Positions 14,463-27,525 of a DNA stretch of 64,000 nucleotides are shown one piece after another (within the stretch, counting starts at the first letter, position 1; each line of letters begins with the position of its first letter). The notes under the pieces were generated by a model. That model did not search any database. It saw only the letters and a program-made list of their open reading frames with translations, and was not told where the DNA came from. The stretch lies in the NCBI GenBank assembly GCA_016165875.1, contig JABBOT010000009.1:17664790-17728789 (forward strand). The letters are read 5' to 3'. The translations under genes were made by a program, and so were the position numbers. The DNA comes from Acanthopleura granulata. Lineage: Eukaryota > Mollusca > Polyplacophora > Chitonida > Chitonidae.

Positions 14463-14622
14463 TATGCTGGCTTCCTCACTGACAGTACGTGGGAAGGTCT
14501 GCCAGCAACCTGCGGATGGTTTCCCCCGGGCTCTGCCTGGTTTCCTCCTTCCGTAGTGGCCGCCGTAATATGAGATAAATATTCTTGATTACCGCGTAAA
14601 GACACCAATCAAATAAATAAAT
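14463..14622 (+). mobile_element. SINE-A, 3' fragment
   Basis: It starts in the body (ATGCTGGCTTCCTCACTGAC) and runs to GACACCAATCAAATAAATAA. It is immediately followed by a full copy in the same orientation. Confidence 0.85.
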
Positions 14623-14639
14623 CAACTATATGAGGTCTA

Positions 14640-14900
14640 CGTGGCGGATGGGATTAACACGCTATCGCAGAGCAGTGACCAAGGAGCCTCTCACTAACGT
14701 GATCGCTGTTGGATCAAGTCCAACTCATGCTGGCTTCCTCTCCGGCCGTAAGTTGGAAAGCCCGCCAACAATCTTCGGATGGTCGTGAGTTTCCTTTGGG
14801 CTTTGTCAGGTTTCCTCCCACCACAATGTTGGCCGCCATCGTCCAAATCAAGTATTCTTGAGTACGGCGTAAAACACCCATCACATAAATAAATAAATAA
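14640..14900 (+). mobile_element. SINE-A, near full length
   Basis: Starts GTGGCGGATGGGATTAACAC, has B-box-like GATCAAGTCCAACTC, and ends CACATAAATAAATAAAT. Confidence 0.88.
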
Positions 14901-15108
14901 TAGCACAACTGATTGGCTACACAGAGATAAAAGTTCAACTCAACCATTCATGTAATTTAAAATAAAAGTTCTCATTAAAAAAGGTAAAAGCTTGTATATC
15001 CTTTTGAAATTTACGTGGAGTTCACTTTTTCAATATTTTATAGGCTACTATGAGTCTGATCAGGTATAATGATTTGAAAATAGTGTATTATTTTTCTTTA
15101 CACTAGTT

Positions 15109-15166
15109 TGAAAAATGACTGTATACCACCGGTACAAGAACAGGAACAAAACTGAACATCTACGCT
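15109..15166 (+). repeat. Dispersed repeat, copy 1
   Basis: AAATGACTGTATACCACCGG and AAACTGAACATCTACGCTTTG match the segment at 28266 at the same spacing. The family is unknown. Confidence 0.5.
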
Positions 15167-17390
15167 TTGTTTCATTACAGGTACAACACCGTGGGTACCA
15201 CCAGTACACATGTATTTTCTCGAGTACACAATCTGAATACCTCTGGTACACAAAAGTTGTAGGTTCAATTTCTTACAGTTTGTGCGCGCGTGGTACAAAG
15301 TTGACAGGTACACAGTCGTGTCCACAGAGTGCAACCCCAATCAATCTTTTTGCCTTTGCCACATGGTGCACGAAAAAAATATTCCAATGTTTGTGTTAAG
15401 ATTGTCATGTTTAAGGACAATGGAATTCTTTTTCTGCAGAACAGAACACGGGCTTGCAATTACAAGAAAGTTCCTTTCCAATGAAATCGTCTTAACTAGC
15501 GCACCGCAAGGTTATTTTATCGTCGGCGTTTCCATGGCAATTGTCACTATTCGCTAGCTTGGGCGCGGGCTTTGTGTCGAAACGGCTCTGACAATATAGA
15601 CATTTTATTATGCCTAGTAAAACGACGAGCAGTAAAAGGATCCTGTGTCAGTTGTTCTCAAGGCGACAACTTATATTACTGCCGCGAATGGTTTCTCATA
15701 AACACCGAGCGTTTGCGGCGGCCACCACAGAAATGCCCGAACTGTTCCGCGCTTTTTTTTTTCTTTTCTTTTTTTTTTTTTGTCATCAAAGGCACCTATG
15801 CAAAGTAGACCTACTAAAAGAAGCAATAACTTCCTCAAATCTGTGAACTTTCCATAAGGCCTGTACATTAAAGGAAATTAATATCAGTATTTAGACAGAG
15901 AATGTGTAACTTGTGAGAAAGCTGGGAAGTAAAAGGGAATATTATTATTAATACAGCAAAGATTATCTGTTACCAAAAATGTACGTCCTTGATTTGACTT
16001 AGTAATTTGGAATGACCGACAGTGAGATGGTGTTGTGTAGAAGGGAAGAAACATTTCCCTATTCTATTTTGGTAAGCGTGTATGCGTTTATTACTGGGTC
16101 TAAGACGTTATAAACCGATGCCGTTTGTCTCTATAGGAAGCTTTGGCACAAATTCAACAATGGTAGAATAATTTTACAATTTCATTTCACCTTTTGTCTT
16201 ATAACGTCTATCTTCTATGTCGGTTATAACTGAACATTAAGAAGTGCTCTTGGTTTACTTAACAATGAGTGATATGCAAATGTCGTAACCACGACAGTGC
16301 TTATACGCTAGTTATCCAAATTCACAGGAGCTCGTTATGCTTGGGTTTCAGGGGAACAAACGAGCAATCTTACAGACAAGCATCATCCGACGGAAAGGCA
16401 CAACTTTTAGTTCGTTGGTTGGTAATTTCTATGTAGGACGTATTGTCAGAGGCATGTGCACCCTGCTAATGGCCAGTCTGACAAATTGTTCTTTATCTGT
16501 TGGCGAGAAAAAAAAGTATTATTTTCATGGCTGAGAGTGACGGTAATTTAATGATAACGACCTTGCATCCTGAAAAGACAGGATTGGTCAGTTTCTGACC
16601 AATCAAAACGGCTGGCTAAAGAATTCCTCTTCTGAATGGTGGCACCAGAATATAAACAGGTGAGAAAAGTAATGTATACATTGTGTACATTCATATGCAT
16701 GTATGTTAATGACAATGGGGTAGGTATAGGCTAGATGTGTCTAACCCAACCCACAAGGATTTAATTAGACCCAATATCCTTGACCATTAATAAAGGTGTG
16801 AGTATAAATGAGCACAGAGAGATAAAAAAAAATTACGAAACGACCGAGTCCTCTCTGGTGGGATTGACACGAGACGCCGAGGTGATGTGTAGTGCTGTAT
16901 GTGTGTGGCACGTGCTGTTTATACGGAGATGCGGTTAAGAATGCGTGGGTTGCTTTATATAAACGCGTTTACAATGATTTCTTTGTAATATTAAAAAGAT
17001 CAAAGAGGAAAAAAGTCTAGTAATAATGGTGATGACGCAGATAAATATTTGCTACAAGTGTGAAGTCATTAATCAGTTAGGCTATCTTATACAAAAAAGT
17101 AGCGACCAGATTGCACTGGTTGAAATCTGGTTTGGTGCACAGGATAATTCGTGGGTAACAATGTTGTGGAAAACAACGCACGAAGTCGTAATCTAACTTT
17201 TAGCCAGATTGTGAAGACTGTATTTTGGCATAATTAAAACTCCCTGCTCAATGACAAATTATTATCATGTCCATTGAAATTTATCTCAGAAAGGACCAAG
17301 TCTGTGAGTTCCACCCATAAAAGTCGGATTATCACGATGATGATAATTTCAACTAGAATTGTAAGCCTTTCCGGCCAGGGTCCACGTCAT
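15167..17390. other. No gene recognised
   Basis: The segment has a GGTAC-rich patch (15120-15310) and a T-rich run at 15747-15781. It looks like spacer. Confidence 0.45.
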
Positions 17391-17667
17391 TTATTTATCT
17401 ATTTATTTATTTATTCATTTGACTGATGTTTTACGACCTACTCAAGAACATTTCACCTATGCCACGGCGGCCAATATTATGTTGCGAGAATATCGGAGGT
17501 AAACCCACGTCCATCAGCAGGTTGTTGGCGGTCTTTCCCACGCACGGCCGGAGAGGAAGCCAGCATGCAAGAGCTGAACTTGAACTCACAGAGGCCGTAC
17601 TGTTGAGAGGCACTTGGGTTAATCCGCCGCGCTGGCGCGCTAACCCCTTCTGCCACGGAGGCCCCCA
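17391..17667 (-). mobile_element. SINE-A, full length
   Basis: Runs from a TATTTATTTATTTATTCATT tail to GCTAACCCCTTCTGCCACGG in the head. Both strands hold spurious open frames. Confidence 0.88.
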
Positions 17668-17995
17668 CGTCATTTGTTGCCGCATTCATCATTGCACGCT
17701 ATCAAATTAGAGAAGCTAATTATAAATTATATTATATTAAAGCTTTTATAAACAGTTAACCCTTTTCGGGAAAGTCATGAACAGGGCAGCAGAAACCAGG
17801 CATGCAGTGAAAATGTTCGATACCACCTACGTCAAGATAAAACTCTTAAGAATAATTTGCTATTTCTGAAAGAGAACGCTGCCATTTTACCACTTGTATG
17901 GAAGAAATTAGCTCAAATTCGTGAGCACATTCGCAAAAAACATTCTTTGGTCAGCAGTACGTGTTCTGCATGTTAGCCCAGGGAAGACGAGAAAT

Positions 17996-18330
17996 GGGCT
18001 ATGGTCTAATGGTTAAAGGTGCTGTTCTTTTTTTAATCCCCAGGACCAACCAGGTGGGGTTTCAAATCCAGCTTTAGACAGGGAATTTTTACCTTTTTAC
18101 ATGTCCACTGTATGTTGGGCTTTAGTGACAATAATCGGTTGACGACACCAATGTGGCAGTTCGCGCAGTGTAATGATAGATGAAAACTATGTACCTTACA
18201 CCAATATGGCGTCAGTTTACATAGGCCAGAAGAGGAAAAGCTTATCACTTGCCAAATCTCGCTGGTTTACCTGGGATATTCCGGTTTCTTTTATCCATAA
18301 AACTGAGGATGACGTTAAACAACAATGAAA
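17996..18330 (+). mobile_element. SINE-C, near full length
   Basis: SINE-C is a third family. Its head is GGGCTATGGTCTAATGGTTA with B-box-like GGTTTCAAATCCAGC. The 3' domain is CACTTGCCAAATCTCGCTGG with TCCATAAAACTGAGGATGAC and a GTTAAAC ending. Confidence 0.65.
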
Positions 18331-18810
18331 AATATAAATTACTGAAAAGGAATAATCGTTCAATTTCACAAGTTCCGTTGTTTTTGTTTTTTTTTTTTTT
18401 GTATGCAGCGCAGTTCCGTTAGTATAAGGTTCAACATTCATTGCGTCAGCGATTATTGTCTGGAATGTGCACGTAACGAACTAGCTGAGCAGAGCCGCAG
18501 ACAGTCGACGAGGCTTTCCGACTGATATACTCTTGTAGCCTGTGACGTCACGCTCAACACAACTGCTGTCTTCTGGATCAGGGACCGTTTTACGAGGAAG
18601 GTGTAACGTTTCGTCAAACGTGACTAGCATTGCGACCGTTCTCTTCAGTTCGTGTCGTGATGACGACTACGTTTGACATAACTTACACTCTGTTTAAGGC
18701 GCCCCTTTCGACTTGAAGCTGAATTTCGAAGATACCCGGCTGAGCACGAGGATAAGGCAGTCGAAAGGCCACCGTCGGCAGGCTTTATTAACTTCACTTT
18801 TGATGTAACT

Positions 18811-18960
18811 ATTGATTGATTGATTGATTGGCTGGCTGAACGATTGACGTTTAACACCGTACTCAAGAATATTTTCACTTATATGATGGGAGATAGGTTT
18901 GGGCAGCAGTTGAATCAGGCGTGCCGGGGGTAAACCAGCGACCTCTGGAAAGTACCCGAA
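18811..18960 (-). mobile_element. SINE tail-side fragment, diverged subfamily
   Basis: It has a (GATT)n tail instead of (TTTA)n, then ACGTTTAACACCGTACTCAA. The mid part is weakly related to SINE-A. Confidence 0.5.
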
Positions 18961-19689
18961 AAAACTTCCTGATAGCAGTGTAATACATGGACCTAGTCAC
19001 AATTTCTCGGCCTTGGATCAGCGTTACTGTCCCCACACCTATACTTACTGTAATCAAATTCAAAGATACGAACATATACAACCATTGTTAACATACAATT
19101 ATTCTTCTGGAGCAGATTTGATTAAGCTAATAAACTCTATCTTCACCTGTGTAATATAGATGTAAAGTTATACCTTAACATCAGGGTTAAATGATAGCGG
19201 CATGTTACATAATACGGTCACGTGTTAAACTCACACCCTGTTCACCTGTTCATGTTTTGCGTGCCCTCGTCTTTCCAGTTGCTATATATATGGCCAGGTA
19301 ACGTATTCAGATTGATATTGATTAGATAATCTAATCACGACCCTGTTTTGTAATTAGGTTTCCTCATCTATTGCCCGCCCACGAAGAACGACAAGTTGAG
19401 CTGATGGACACAGGACAAATCTCTTATGTTCCGGGAATGACAAAAATAGACAGGTAGCCACAAACTAAGAAAAATACCGGTAAATGTATCCCGCGTGGTG
19501 TTACATGTCTCATGTATCAGTGCGTAAGAAATAACTGACTGCGTGGTTCAACTGAACTTAGGATTTATTCCACTGCGGCTATGAAACTTCATACAGACAG
19601 CTGTTATATAATATCATATCACTTATATGACATTACCTGTGCAGGTTTACTTTGACGTGAATTTAGATGGTCAGCTTATTAATACATTT

Positions 19690-19880
19690 TCTTTTCATAT
19701 GTTCAGATACACATACTGTGGCATTCTTTAACACGTTCAAATATACATAATGTGTCACTCGTTCACATGTTCAGGTATACATAATGTGACTCTCGTTAAC
19801 ACGTTCTGACGTACATAAAATGTGACACTAGTTCATATGTTCAAACATACATAAAGTGACACTCGTTTACACGTTTCATT
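19690..19880 (+). repeat. Tandem repeat of about 35 bp
   Basis: Five diverged units with the core TATACATAATGTGACACTCG and GTTCACATGTTCA. Units differ by several substitutions and small indels. Confidence 0.8.
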
Positions 19881-20556
19881 GAGGCTCACTAAAATAACCT
19901 CTATCATCTGTTTCTGAATTCTGGTAACTGTTCTAAAAATAATAAACAGGATGGGATGGGTCCGTCTTTAAGGACTTTTAATTAAGGGTATCACCAGTAG
20001 CCTATTTAAGCGTTCATTTTCCTTCCCTGTGGGGATTCTGTACCTATATAGTCTAGGATGTCAAGTAAGTTGTCGGCACATTCTTACTGCTCTGAGCTGC
20101 AGTATCCTACAGATTATACCTTACCATGTGTCATCCTGTACATCTAATTTCACTGTTTTATAAAACGCGAGCTATACAATACAAAATGGAGAAATAAAAA
20201 AGTATAGAAGAGAGGGAACGCGATGTAGGTGGGATTGTCCCATTGTTTGTAAGGCATCGTACGATGTAGAACTGATGGCCTTCACCTTCTCTGCTCCGCA
20301 AGTTTTGCGCATATACAAAGGGTGACTTTAGCAGAAATAGCTCGATCCGTGCATGCAGCCGTCACCAGCTGATATTCCGGCGAAGAGTTTTTTGGGTTTT
20401 GTAAACAATAGGTGTTTTTGTGTATTGTTTTTCACATCTCCCACAACCCCGTTTAAACACGAGCCCGTTGTTCTGAATGAAATCCTTGTGGTGTGAGAGA
20501 AAATTACAAAGCAAAATTTCCTGGTTGCCATAATGATGACATCGGCCAGAAGTCGG

Positions 20557-20576
20557 CCTCTCTCTCTTTATCTCTC

Positions 20577-20622
<46 letters not shown>
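20557..20622 (+). repeat. (CT)n microsatellite
   Basis: An almost uninterrupted CT run of about 65 bases. Confidence 0.95.
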
Positions 20623-20768
20623 GTTTTTCATTAAGTGCCATCGGTTAACACGCCATGATGAAGTAGCGGAATAATTCTAGGGAGAGCTCATATGACATAA
20701 CTCTGTAACTAAAACTTCTCGCATCTACCGAGGCCGAAAGTCGCCATATTGGCGCGGACTTATGGGTT

Positions 20769-20993
20769 GTTGTCATGGCAACGGGCTCAGATGGGCAAAT
20801 AATACTCGGAGCCCTGCATTTTTACGTTGTCGTTTGGAAATGCCGTTCTCGGTCACGTAGACCACCAAGGACGATAAAGCGGAAACGGAAGAGATATGTT
20901 ATCAGTTACCGGAAAACCCATTCACGGCGTTTGCAGATTATGTGGTCTGTAGACAGGAACCATTTGAATCATTTTTCTTCCTTTTTCTGGTGA
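20769..20993 (+). other. Possible first exon or promoter of an unidentified gene
   Basis: The CpG-rich sequence contains GCCATATTGG (a YY1-like motif) and GTTGTCATGGCAAC, one mismatch from an RFX X-box. An ATG at 20775 opens 72 codons rich in Arg and Lys (MATGSDGQIILGALHFYVVV...), and the stretch ends in CTG|GTGAGT, a strong donor. A second frame without an ATG over 20870-20990 reads YQLPENPFTAFADYVV and looks more protein-like. I recognise neither, and no downstream exon was found. Confidence 0.25.
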
Positions 20994-21059
20994 GTCATTC
21001 CTTGTATATTTGGCAGTTCGAATAGTCGAACGTTAAATCGTTCCTCTTCAGGCATGGCA

Positions 21060-21650
21060 AACACCATTCATCGTCATCATTATCACCAACACCTTCACCA
21101 ACACTACCATGCCATCATCATTATCACCATCAACTTCACCAACACCACCATGCCATCATCATTATCACCATCACCTTCACCAACACCACCATGCCTTCAT
21201 CATTATCATCATCACCTTCACCAACACCACCATGCCACCATCATTATCACCATCACCTTCACCAACACCACCATGCCATCATCATTATCATCATCACCTT
21301 CACCAACACCACCATGCCATCATCATTATCATCATCACCTTCACCAACACCACCATGCCATCATCATTATCATCATCACCTTCACCAACACCACCATGTC
21401 TTCATCATTATCACCATCACCTTCACCAACACCACCATGTCTTCATCATTATCACCATCACCTTCACCAACACCACCATGCCATCATCATTATCATCATC
21501 ACCTTCACCAACACCACCATGCCTTCATCATTATCACCATCACCTTCACCAACACCTCCATGCCTTCATCATTATCACCATCACCTTCACCAACACCACC
21601 GTGTCATCATCATTATCACCAACACCTAAAAACCACCATTATCATCATCA
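21060..21650 (+). repeat. 41-bp tandem array, open in all three forward frames
   Basis: About 13-14 units of 41 bp. ATG recurs at 21109, 21150, 21191 and so on, each followed by CATCATCATTATCA and CACCTTCACCAACACCACC. Because 41 is not a multiple of three, each frame cycles through the same His-rich, Ile/Thr-rich and Ser/Pro-rich blocks every 41 codons, and all frames lack stops. No coding role is supported. Confidence 0.93.
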
Positions 21651-21726
21651 TCACCAGAATTACCTAACACCAGTATTGAATAACACCATCCTTCGTCATC
21701 ATTGTCACCACCATTATCAATCGTGA

Positions 21727-22095
21727 CCACCACATCATCATCACCATCACCGTCACAACCATCATCACCACCACCAGCACCCCACCATCATCATCATTGT
21801 CATCACCATCATCACTAGCATCATCGTCATCACGGCATCATCACCAGCACTATCATCACCATCACCATCACCATCCCCAACACAAACACTAACACACGAT
21901 CATCATATTCATTACATCATCATCATCATCACCAAACCATCACATCATCATCATCACCTTCAAAACGCTACCATCATAGTCATCACCATCATTATCCTCA
22001 TCATCACCTTCACCAACACCACAACATCATGACCATGATGATCCTCATCATCACCAAACCATCACATCATCATCACCACCTTCATCACCAAAAAA
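21727..22095 (+). repeat. Degenerate CAT/CAC trinucleotide tract
   Basis: A (CAT/CAC/ATC)-rich low-complexity continuation of the 41-bp array without a fixed long period. It looks like the decayed or ancestral substrate from which that array arose. Confidence 0.8.
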
Positions 22096-23726
22096 CGGCT
22101 TGTCATTAACAGACGGGAATAGCTTCTTTTGGTTTGTATGACGGGTAGGAGTAATGGACCGAAACAAGTCAGAGAGAAAATATATTTTTCAGCACTGCTT
22201 TATATTAATAAAGATCAGATTGAGAAGGTTAAAGTTTTGAAAAAGGGACAAGCAAAAGGGTGCAAAAGCTGGTATAGTATATGATATTGTTACTAAACAG
22301 ACTCTAGCTGTTGTACGTACATATGTACATTAAATGCAGATATATATGTAGTACGGAATGTATATTCATGTAGGCCATGGAAATTTAGCAGCCAGAGGAT
22401 GTATAGCAAGAAATATATGCGTCAAAACCCACATTCCTACCAAACCGTATTTGGAGTCAGCTAGAAATTGGCATTTGTTCTTAGCCATTGCAGTTTGATA
22501 CAATAGTAGGCCTACTGCTGTCAGCTGACTTCACCCAAAAGACTGTAGAGCTTGTCAAGATTTTACAGGGTTCTGCCGAGATGCAGTGATTTGGTACGCT
22601 CGGTTGATTCAAATGATGTCTTCTATCTGGGTTGCTTTGTCTTCTTTCCTTTGATCCTCCGCCTATACCCTTTTTAATATGTCTGGTTTCACCGTTTCGC
22701 TTCCCATCGTTCTCTTATTGGCCAGTTGGGTTTCCTTTGGTTTACTTTGTCCGGCCTGCCTCTGTCCAGTTTCCTAATTATCTGGTCTTAACTGCTTGGT
22801 TTCATCAACATATAAACATTACAGCCGTTATTTCAAGGAAAAATTTTGTAGACAACGGGGTAAAGCGCAAGTTAACAAATAGATACTTGGCTTTTTTTCG
22901 TTGCTTACAGCCAGCGGGGCCAAGGTTTTATGTACCCGTGAATCAGCCCAAAATCATACAGATGGGCTACTTGTGACTTTCCAGCAAAGTTTCTAGTCAC
23001 TCAGTACGCGAAAAAGAAATCGTGCTAGAGCATCAGTACAGCCATTTGTCGGCGGATTAGGGCTGTTTGTAGCAGCTTTGTTGGCTTTACGGATGAGGCT
23101 GAACAGCTTCAAACTACAAACACGCCACCATATCTCCGGCAGCTCAGTATCAAGTTACCGCACCGGTGCGTATAAATTCAAGGTCACGCTGTCCTTGTTA
23201 CTCTCGTGACACGAGCCCCACGAGTCTCGTGATTCGGAGGTCATCTTAACAGCCCTGTAGTAATGATGTAGAGGGTTAGCTCTTTCTCGACCACGCGCAA
23301 ATCACGAAGATGCATGGATATGGTCCTAAAATCTGCATACATTATATTTTAAACTTTTAATCCATTTATAAATTTCAAGTCTGTACAGCTGTTATCACAA
23401 AGAGGCTATTGATTCCGTTATCTTGGGAGGTTCCCAAGGCTAATCCTTATTCTGATTAAGATATTAGAAACTCGAGCTCGTTTTCAATATTTAAGTGATA
23501 TGGCAGACATGTACTGAATATCAAACCGCTCCGTTTTAGCAGCATGAGAATGAAACTTTAATGGCGTCACCGTTGATGGGACACAGATGCGGGTATGCAA
23601 AGGCTTCACTAATCTAGTGAGAAATAAGGCGACAAAACACACTTTGTACATGATCTTTTATTACTACCTTTCAGAGAGAATACTCTCCGCATCTTCAGAT
23701 AAAGTGGCAACTGGAGGTGGGCAAGC
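22096..23726. other. No gene recognised
   Basis: A 114-codon open frame at 22632-22976 is pyrimidine-rich low complexity in its first half, with no family resemblance. Confidence 0.45.
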
Positions 23727-23981
23727 TATTTATTTATTTATGTGATAGGTGTTTTACGCCGTGCTCAAGAACATTTCACTTGCACGACGGCGGCCAACAT
23801 TATATGGTGGGAGGAAAGCAGGCAGACCCCGGGGGAAACACACGACCATCCGCACGTTGCTGTCAGACCTTCCCACTTACCACTGGAGAGGAGGCCATTA
23901 TGAGCTGAACTTGAACTCACATTGACCAAATTTGTGAGAAACACCTGGGTTACAGCCTTAATCCCCTCGGCCATGCAGGTT
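23727..23981 (-). mobile_element. SINE-A, full length
   Basis: Contains TTTTACGCCGTGCTCAAGAA, CGACGGCGGCCAACATTATA and head CCCCTCGGCCATGCAGG. Confidence 0.88.
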
Positions 23982-25422
23982 CAAAACAAGCATAGTGTTT
24001 TGTTTTGCATCAGCTTGGGTCTGTCAGCTGATATATATATGCCCTGGTTGTAGTTTGCCGACTTGCAATTGCCACTTTGGCTTACCTGAAGATGGGGAAA
24101 GTATTATCCGCAAGATAGCCAACTTTAAGCTTGACAGGAATAAGGATTGAACTCGTGTTAAAATGACTACAGCCAAAAAAAAAAAAAAACAGACCTCAAC
24201 ACTGAGCCCAAAACTCATGTAAAGGCCTATCACACGTTGTCACCGACTACTTTTACCGTATAATCACTTATTTACAGACATTCACAGAGAGTTCATGAAA
24301 TACAATTACCCCGGCTTTAAATCGTTGGAAGATTTTATACCTTTACACAAAAATATATGAGAAAAGTGTGTAGAACACATAAGAATTTAGCTGAGAATGC
24401 AACATTCATTAAATACGTAGCTTGCGGCTAAAATTGCACTACTTTATGTAAATTAATCCATCAACATCAGCTTTGTGATACTACAAAGTCTTTGATATTG
24501 CTTTTTTCACTTTAATGCGACATCCTTTTCTCTCGAAATTTAACTTTTTGCTAGGTGGATAAAGCCAATTAAGGCATGTAACGAACTGGGATATTATGTA
24601 TTTTTTGTAGGACAACGTCAAATCTTGTGCAGATTATAAGATTGTTACATTTTTTGCATTGGTTTAAAAAATGATAGGGTCTTTGGAAGAAGGAAATAAA
24701 CTTAACATATGCCCCCCAGACACATTCATGAGTGTGAATTAAAGGCAATAATTTCAAACTCTGATGGATGTCACACAAGAGTAAAACATGGTGGCGTGGG
24801 AGAGCTGTTTGTTAGTTGCATAGAATTTCCTTACTATTTATGTAGTAAAAGGTTCAAATTCAACCTCCAAAATGTCTCGCGCGTTGCCATGCCATACCAC
24901 CACACAAAGCTTGGATTCTTTTCTACCAACGTATCAAAACAGAAAACAAAAAAAAAAAAAGAAAATATAGCATGACCGCCAGCTACTGCTCCTGGAAGTG
25001 ACGTAATAGCATTTCTTACCTTAATTGGTAACCTCTTGGTGTGTTGGGGGTGGGGGGTGGAGGACGGGATAGTAACCCTGACAAGAAGTTTCCGGGTCTA
25101 ACCAAAGCATTCAAAATTCTGATATAATTTAACTAGGTTTAAATGAGCATAGAAATTTATACTGCATCTTCGGCCTATACTGCTTTTGTGGCAATATTAC
25201 GCAATCAGTGCTCCAGCGCTCTTTAATTCGAAGCCAAATCTTGGACCCGACTGCTCTAATTGTGCATGTGTAACCTGTAAGAAAAGTTCTTTTTTCAGTT
25301 TCGTGTCAACAGTATCTTCATGATACCAGTCACACCAAAATATTATATACCTAAGGATTTCCAATTTAAGGACAATGTATCGAAAATACGAAAAATTCTA
25401 ACATTTTTGGATTGTCGAAGCA
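23982..25422. other. No gene recognised
   Basis: AT-rich spacer. A G-rich run at 25045-25064 (GGGGGTGGGGGGTGGAGG) could form a G-quadruplex. Confidence 0.45.
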
Positions 25423-25533
25423 ATACCCCGGCATACCTCAGTCAGCTTTCCTCCCACAATAACGCTGGCCGCCGCCGTATATTAAGTGAAATATTCTGGA
25501 GTACGGCCTAAAACGCCATTGAAATAAATAAAT
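25423..25533 (+). mobile_element. SINE-A, 3' fragment
   Basis: TTTCCTCCCACAATAACGCT through GAAATAAATAAATC. Confidence 0.8.
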
Positions 25534-25998
25534 CAAATTCCATTCTTTAAGAATGCGACTATTTCCAAAAAATATGCCTAATTAGGAAATTGTGTCAGCT
25601 GAACTGTAAAAGTGCAACGTAACCACACAGAATATGTACGCCTTTACTACGGAACACTACTTCCCTGATACCGGTACAATTCGAGCACTTTACCCACGAT
25701 GTTATCTCGTGTTTACTGTCTGGTCTAACCTTTGTTCACGGGAAGTCAGCCTCATCTTTACGACGGCCTTCCGCCTCAATACACATAAAAAAAAAGAATA
25801 TTGCTGGACCTCTGACGCAGATTTAGTAGTTTTTGTGAGGAAAGGGGATATTTGCGGTTCTGGAGAGCACACGACCGCAGAATTCACTGTAAGAATATTA
25901 AAACAGTGATGCCGCACCTTTTCCTTCCATTGTAATGTGTTTGATCTTTTTGTTGTTGTTGTTTGTCTGTTATTATTGGAACGAATATACGAGTGATT

Positions 25999-26098
25999 AC
26001 ACCTGGTTTCCTCCCAACACAATGCAGACAGCCGTCTTACATATCAGTGAAATATTCTTGGGTACGGCGTAAGAGACCCAATCAAATAAATAAATAAA
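25999..26098 (+). mobile_element. SINE-A, 3' fragment
   Basis: CCTGGTTTCCTCCCAACACA through the AAATAAATAAATAAAAT tail. Confidence 0.82.
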
Positions 26099-26305
26099 AT
26101 AAGTGATTACAAAGGAGGAAAAAGGTCACTTATACTTATATGGATAACAACTACTTAATGTATTAACACGATGCTTCCATTCGAATTTTTGTGTCTTTAT
26201 CTGCTAATTAACAACGTACAAAGTACCAAGTAGATGTGTAAAATATCCGGAGAAAAAGTTTCAGGCATATATACTATATTGCCATGTAAGTAGGGAAGTG
26301 ATCAA

Positions 26306-26306
26306 G

Positions 26307-26345
<39 letters not shown>

Positions 26346-26527
26346 TTTCATTGGTGTTTTACGCCGTACTCAGGAATATTTCCCACATTGTGTTATGAGG
26401 AGAACAGGCAGATCCGGAGAGGAGGCCAGCGTGAGCTAGAATTGAACTCACAGAGTTGGCATTAGTGAGAGGCACTTGGGTCATTACACTGCTCTAGCGC
26501 GCTAACCCTCTCGGCAACGGAGGCCCC
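26306..26527 (-). mobile_element. SINE-A with internal deletion and long (TTTA)n tail
   Basis: The tail holds more than ten TTTA units. The body jumps from the GGCAGATCCGGAG region straight to GAGGCCAGCGTGAGC, which loses the middle section. The head is intact (CTCGGCAACGGAGGCCCC). Confidence 0.88.
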
Positions 26528-27197
26528 TTATGAAGTAATAAACAACCAGGTAATACACAATAATGATAGTGATTAAATTACAAAGAAGGTGAGAATCATT
26601 GAGCAATGAGCGGCCACCGGCTGATAACATGAGCCCATTTGCTCTGATCTGAGGTCTATGACGCCATTATGACGTAATGGGTTAATGCAGGTTACAAAGC
26701 CTTGGTCTGCATTCCTTTTGAGGTAGTGTCTTTTGATCTGGAATCTTCGACTAAATATTTTTCATTCCAGTGAAATCTATAAAGTTGTTATTAACATGAA
26801 TTGCCTTTTTTATCCAGTTTATCCTCCACAGAACTTTTAAAGGTCTGTGATAGGTGACAGAATGACTGACCAGGTCACTATTATCTAACAATTCGTTGTT
26901 TATTTGCTTACTTTTCTTCTTGCAGTGGGTCATTTCACGAACTTGCTTCAGTGTTTGGCTTTTTGCTTGTTTGCTGGCTTCCTCGGCTTATGCATAGCTA
27001 GCTTGGCTGCTTGCCTTGTCTGGGAGACGAGTGGAACATATTTGTTGCGGGTTATTAAAGACTTCTCAATGTCGACTGTACCAGACAGGCGTCATAAAAA
27101 GAAAAATGTTCAGCTTAACATTAAGTAACTTAAGGCAGAATAAGTGAATTGGTGAAAAGCATCAAAGACAGAAGATGATTCCTCTTCATATTCTTTT

Positions 27198-27331
27198 CAT
27201 TTATTCATTTATTTATTTGATTGGTCTTTTACGCCGAGCTCAATAATATTTCACTTATACAATGGCGACCAGCATTATGATAGGAGGAAACCGTTCGGAG
27301 CCCGGGGGAAACCCATGGCCATCCGCAGGTT
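27198..27331 (-). mobile_element. SINE-A, tail-side fragment
   Basis: TTTATTTGATTGGTCTTTTA through GGCCATCCGCAGGTTGG. The head is missing. Confidence 0.85.
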
Positions 27332-27525
27332 GGTTTCGAGCCTTTATGCGTGCATTTATAAAATGAGAGAGAGAAAAATATGCTGTATTTTCTCCCGTTT
27401 GGTGGTTGAGGTTTCAGAGAACTTACATACATGCTTACATGATCAGGACGGAAGTACATGGCATACAACTTGTAAAAGTACAGCCTTGTTGCCTATTATA
27501 TTTGTATTACAGCTCTTTTCGTGAT

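Noticed and set aside
21054..21726. Three overlapping open frames of 158-205 codons
   Set aside because: They are the three frames of one 41-bp satellite, and the openness follows from the base composition of the unit.
22632..22976. 114-codon hydrophobic frame as a membrane protein
   Set aside because: It is pyrimidine-rich, with no conserved motif, no repeat-free homology and no splice context.
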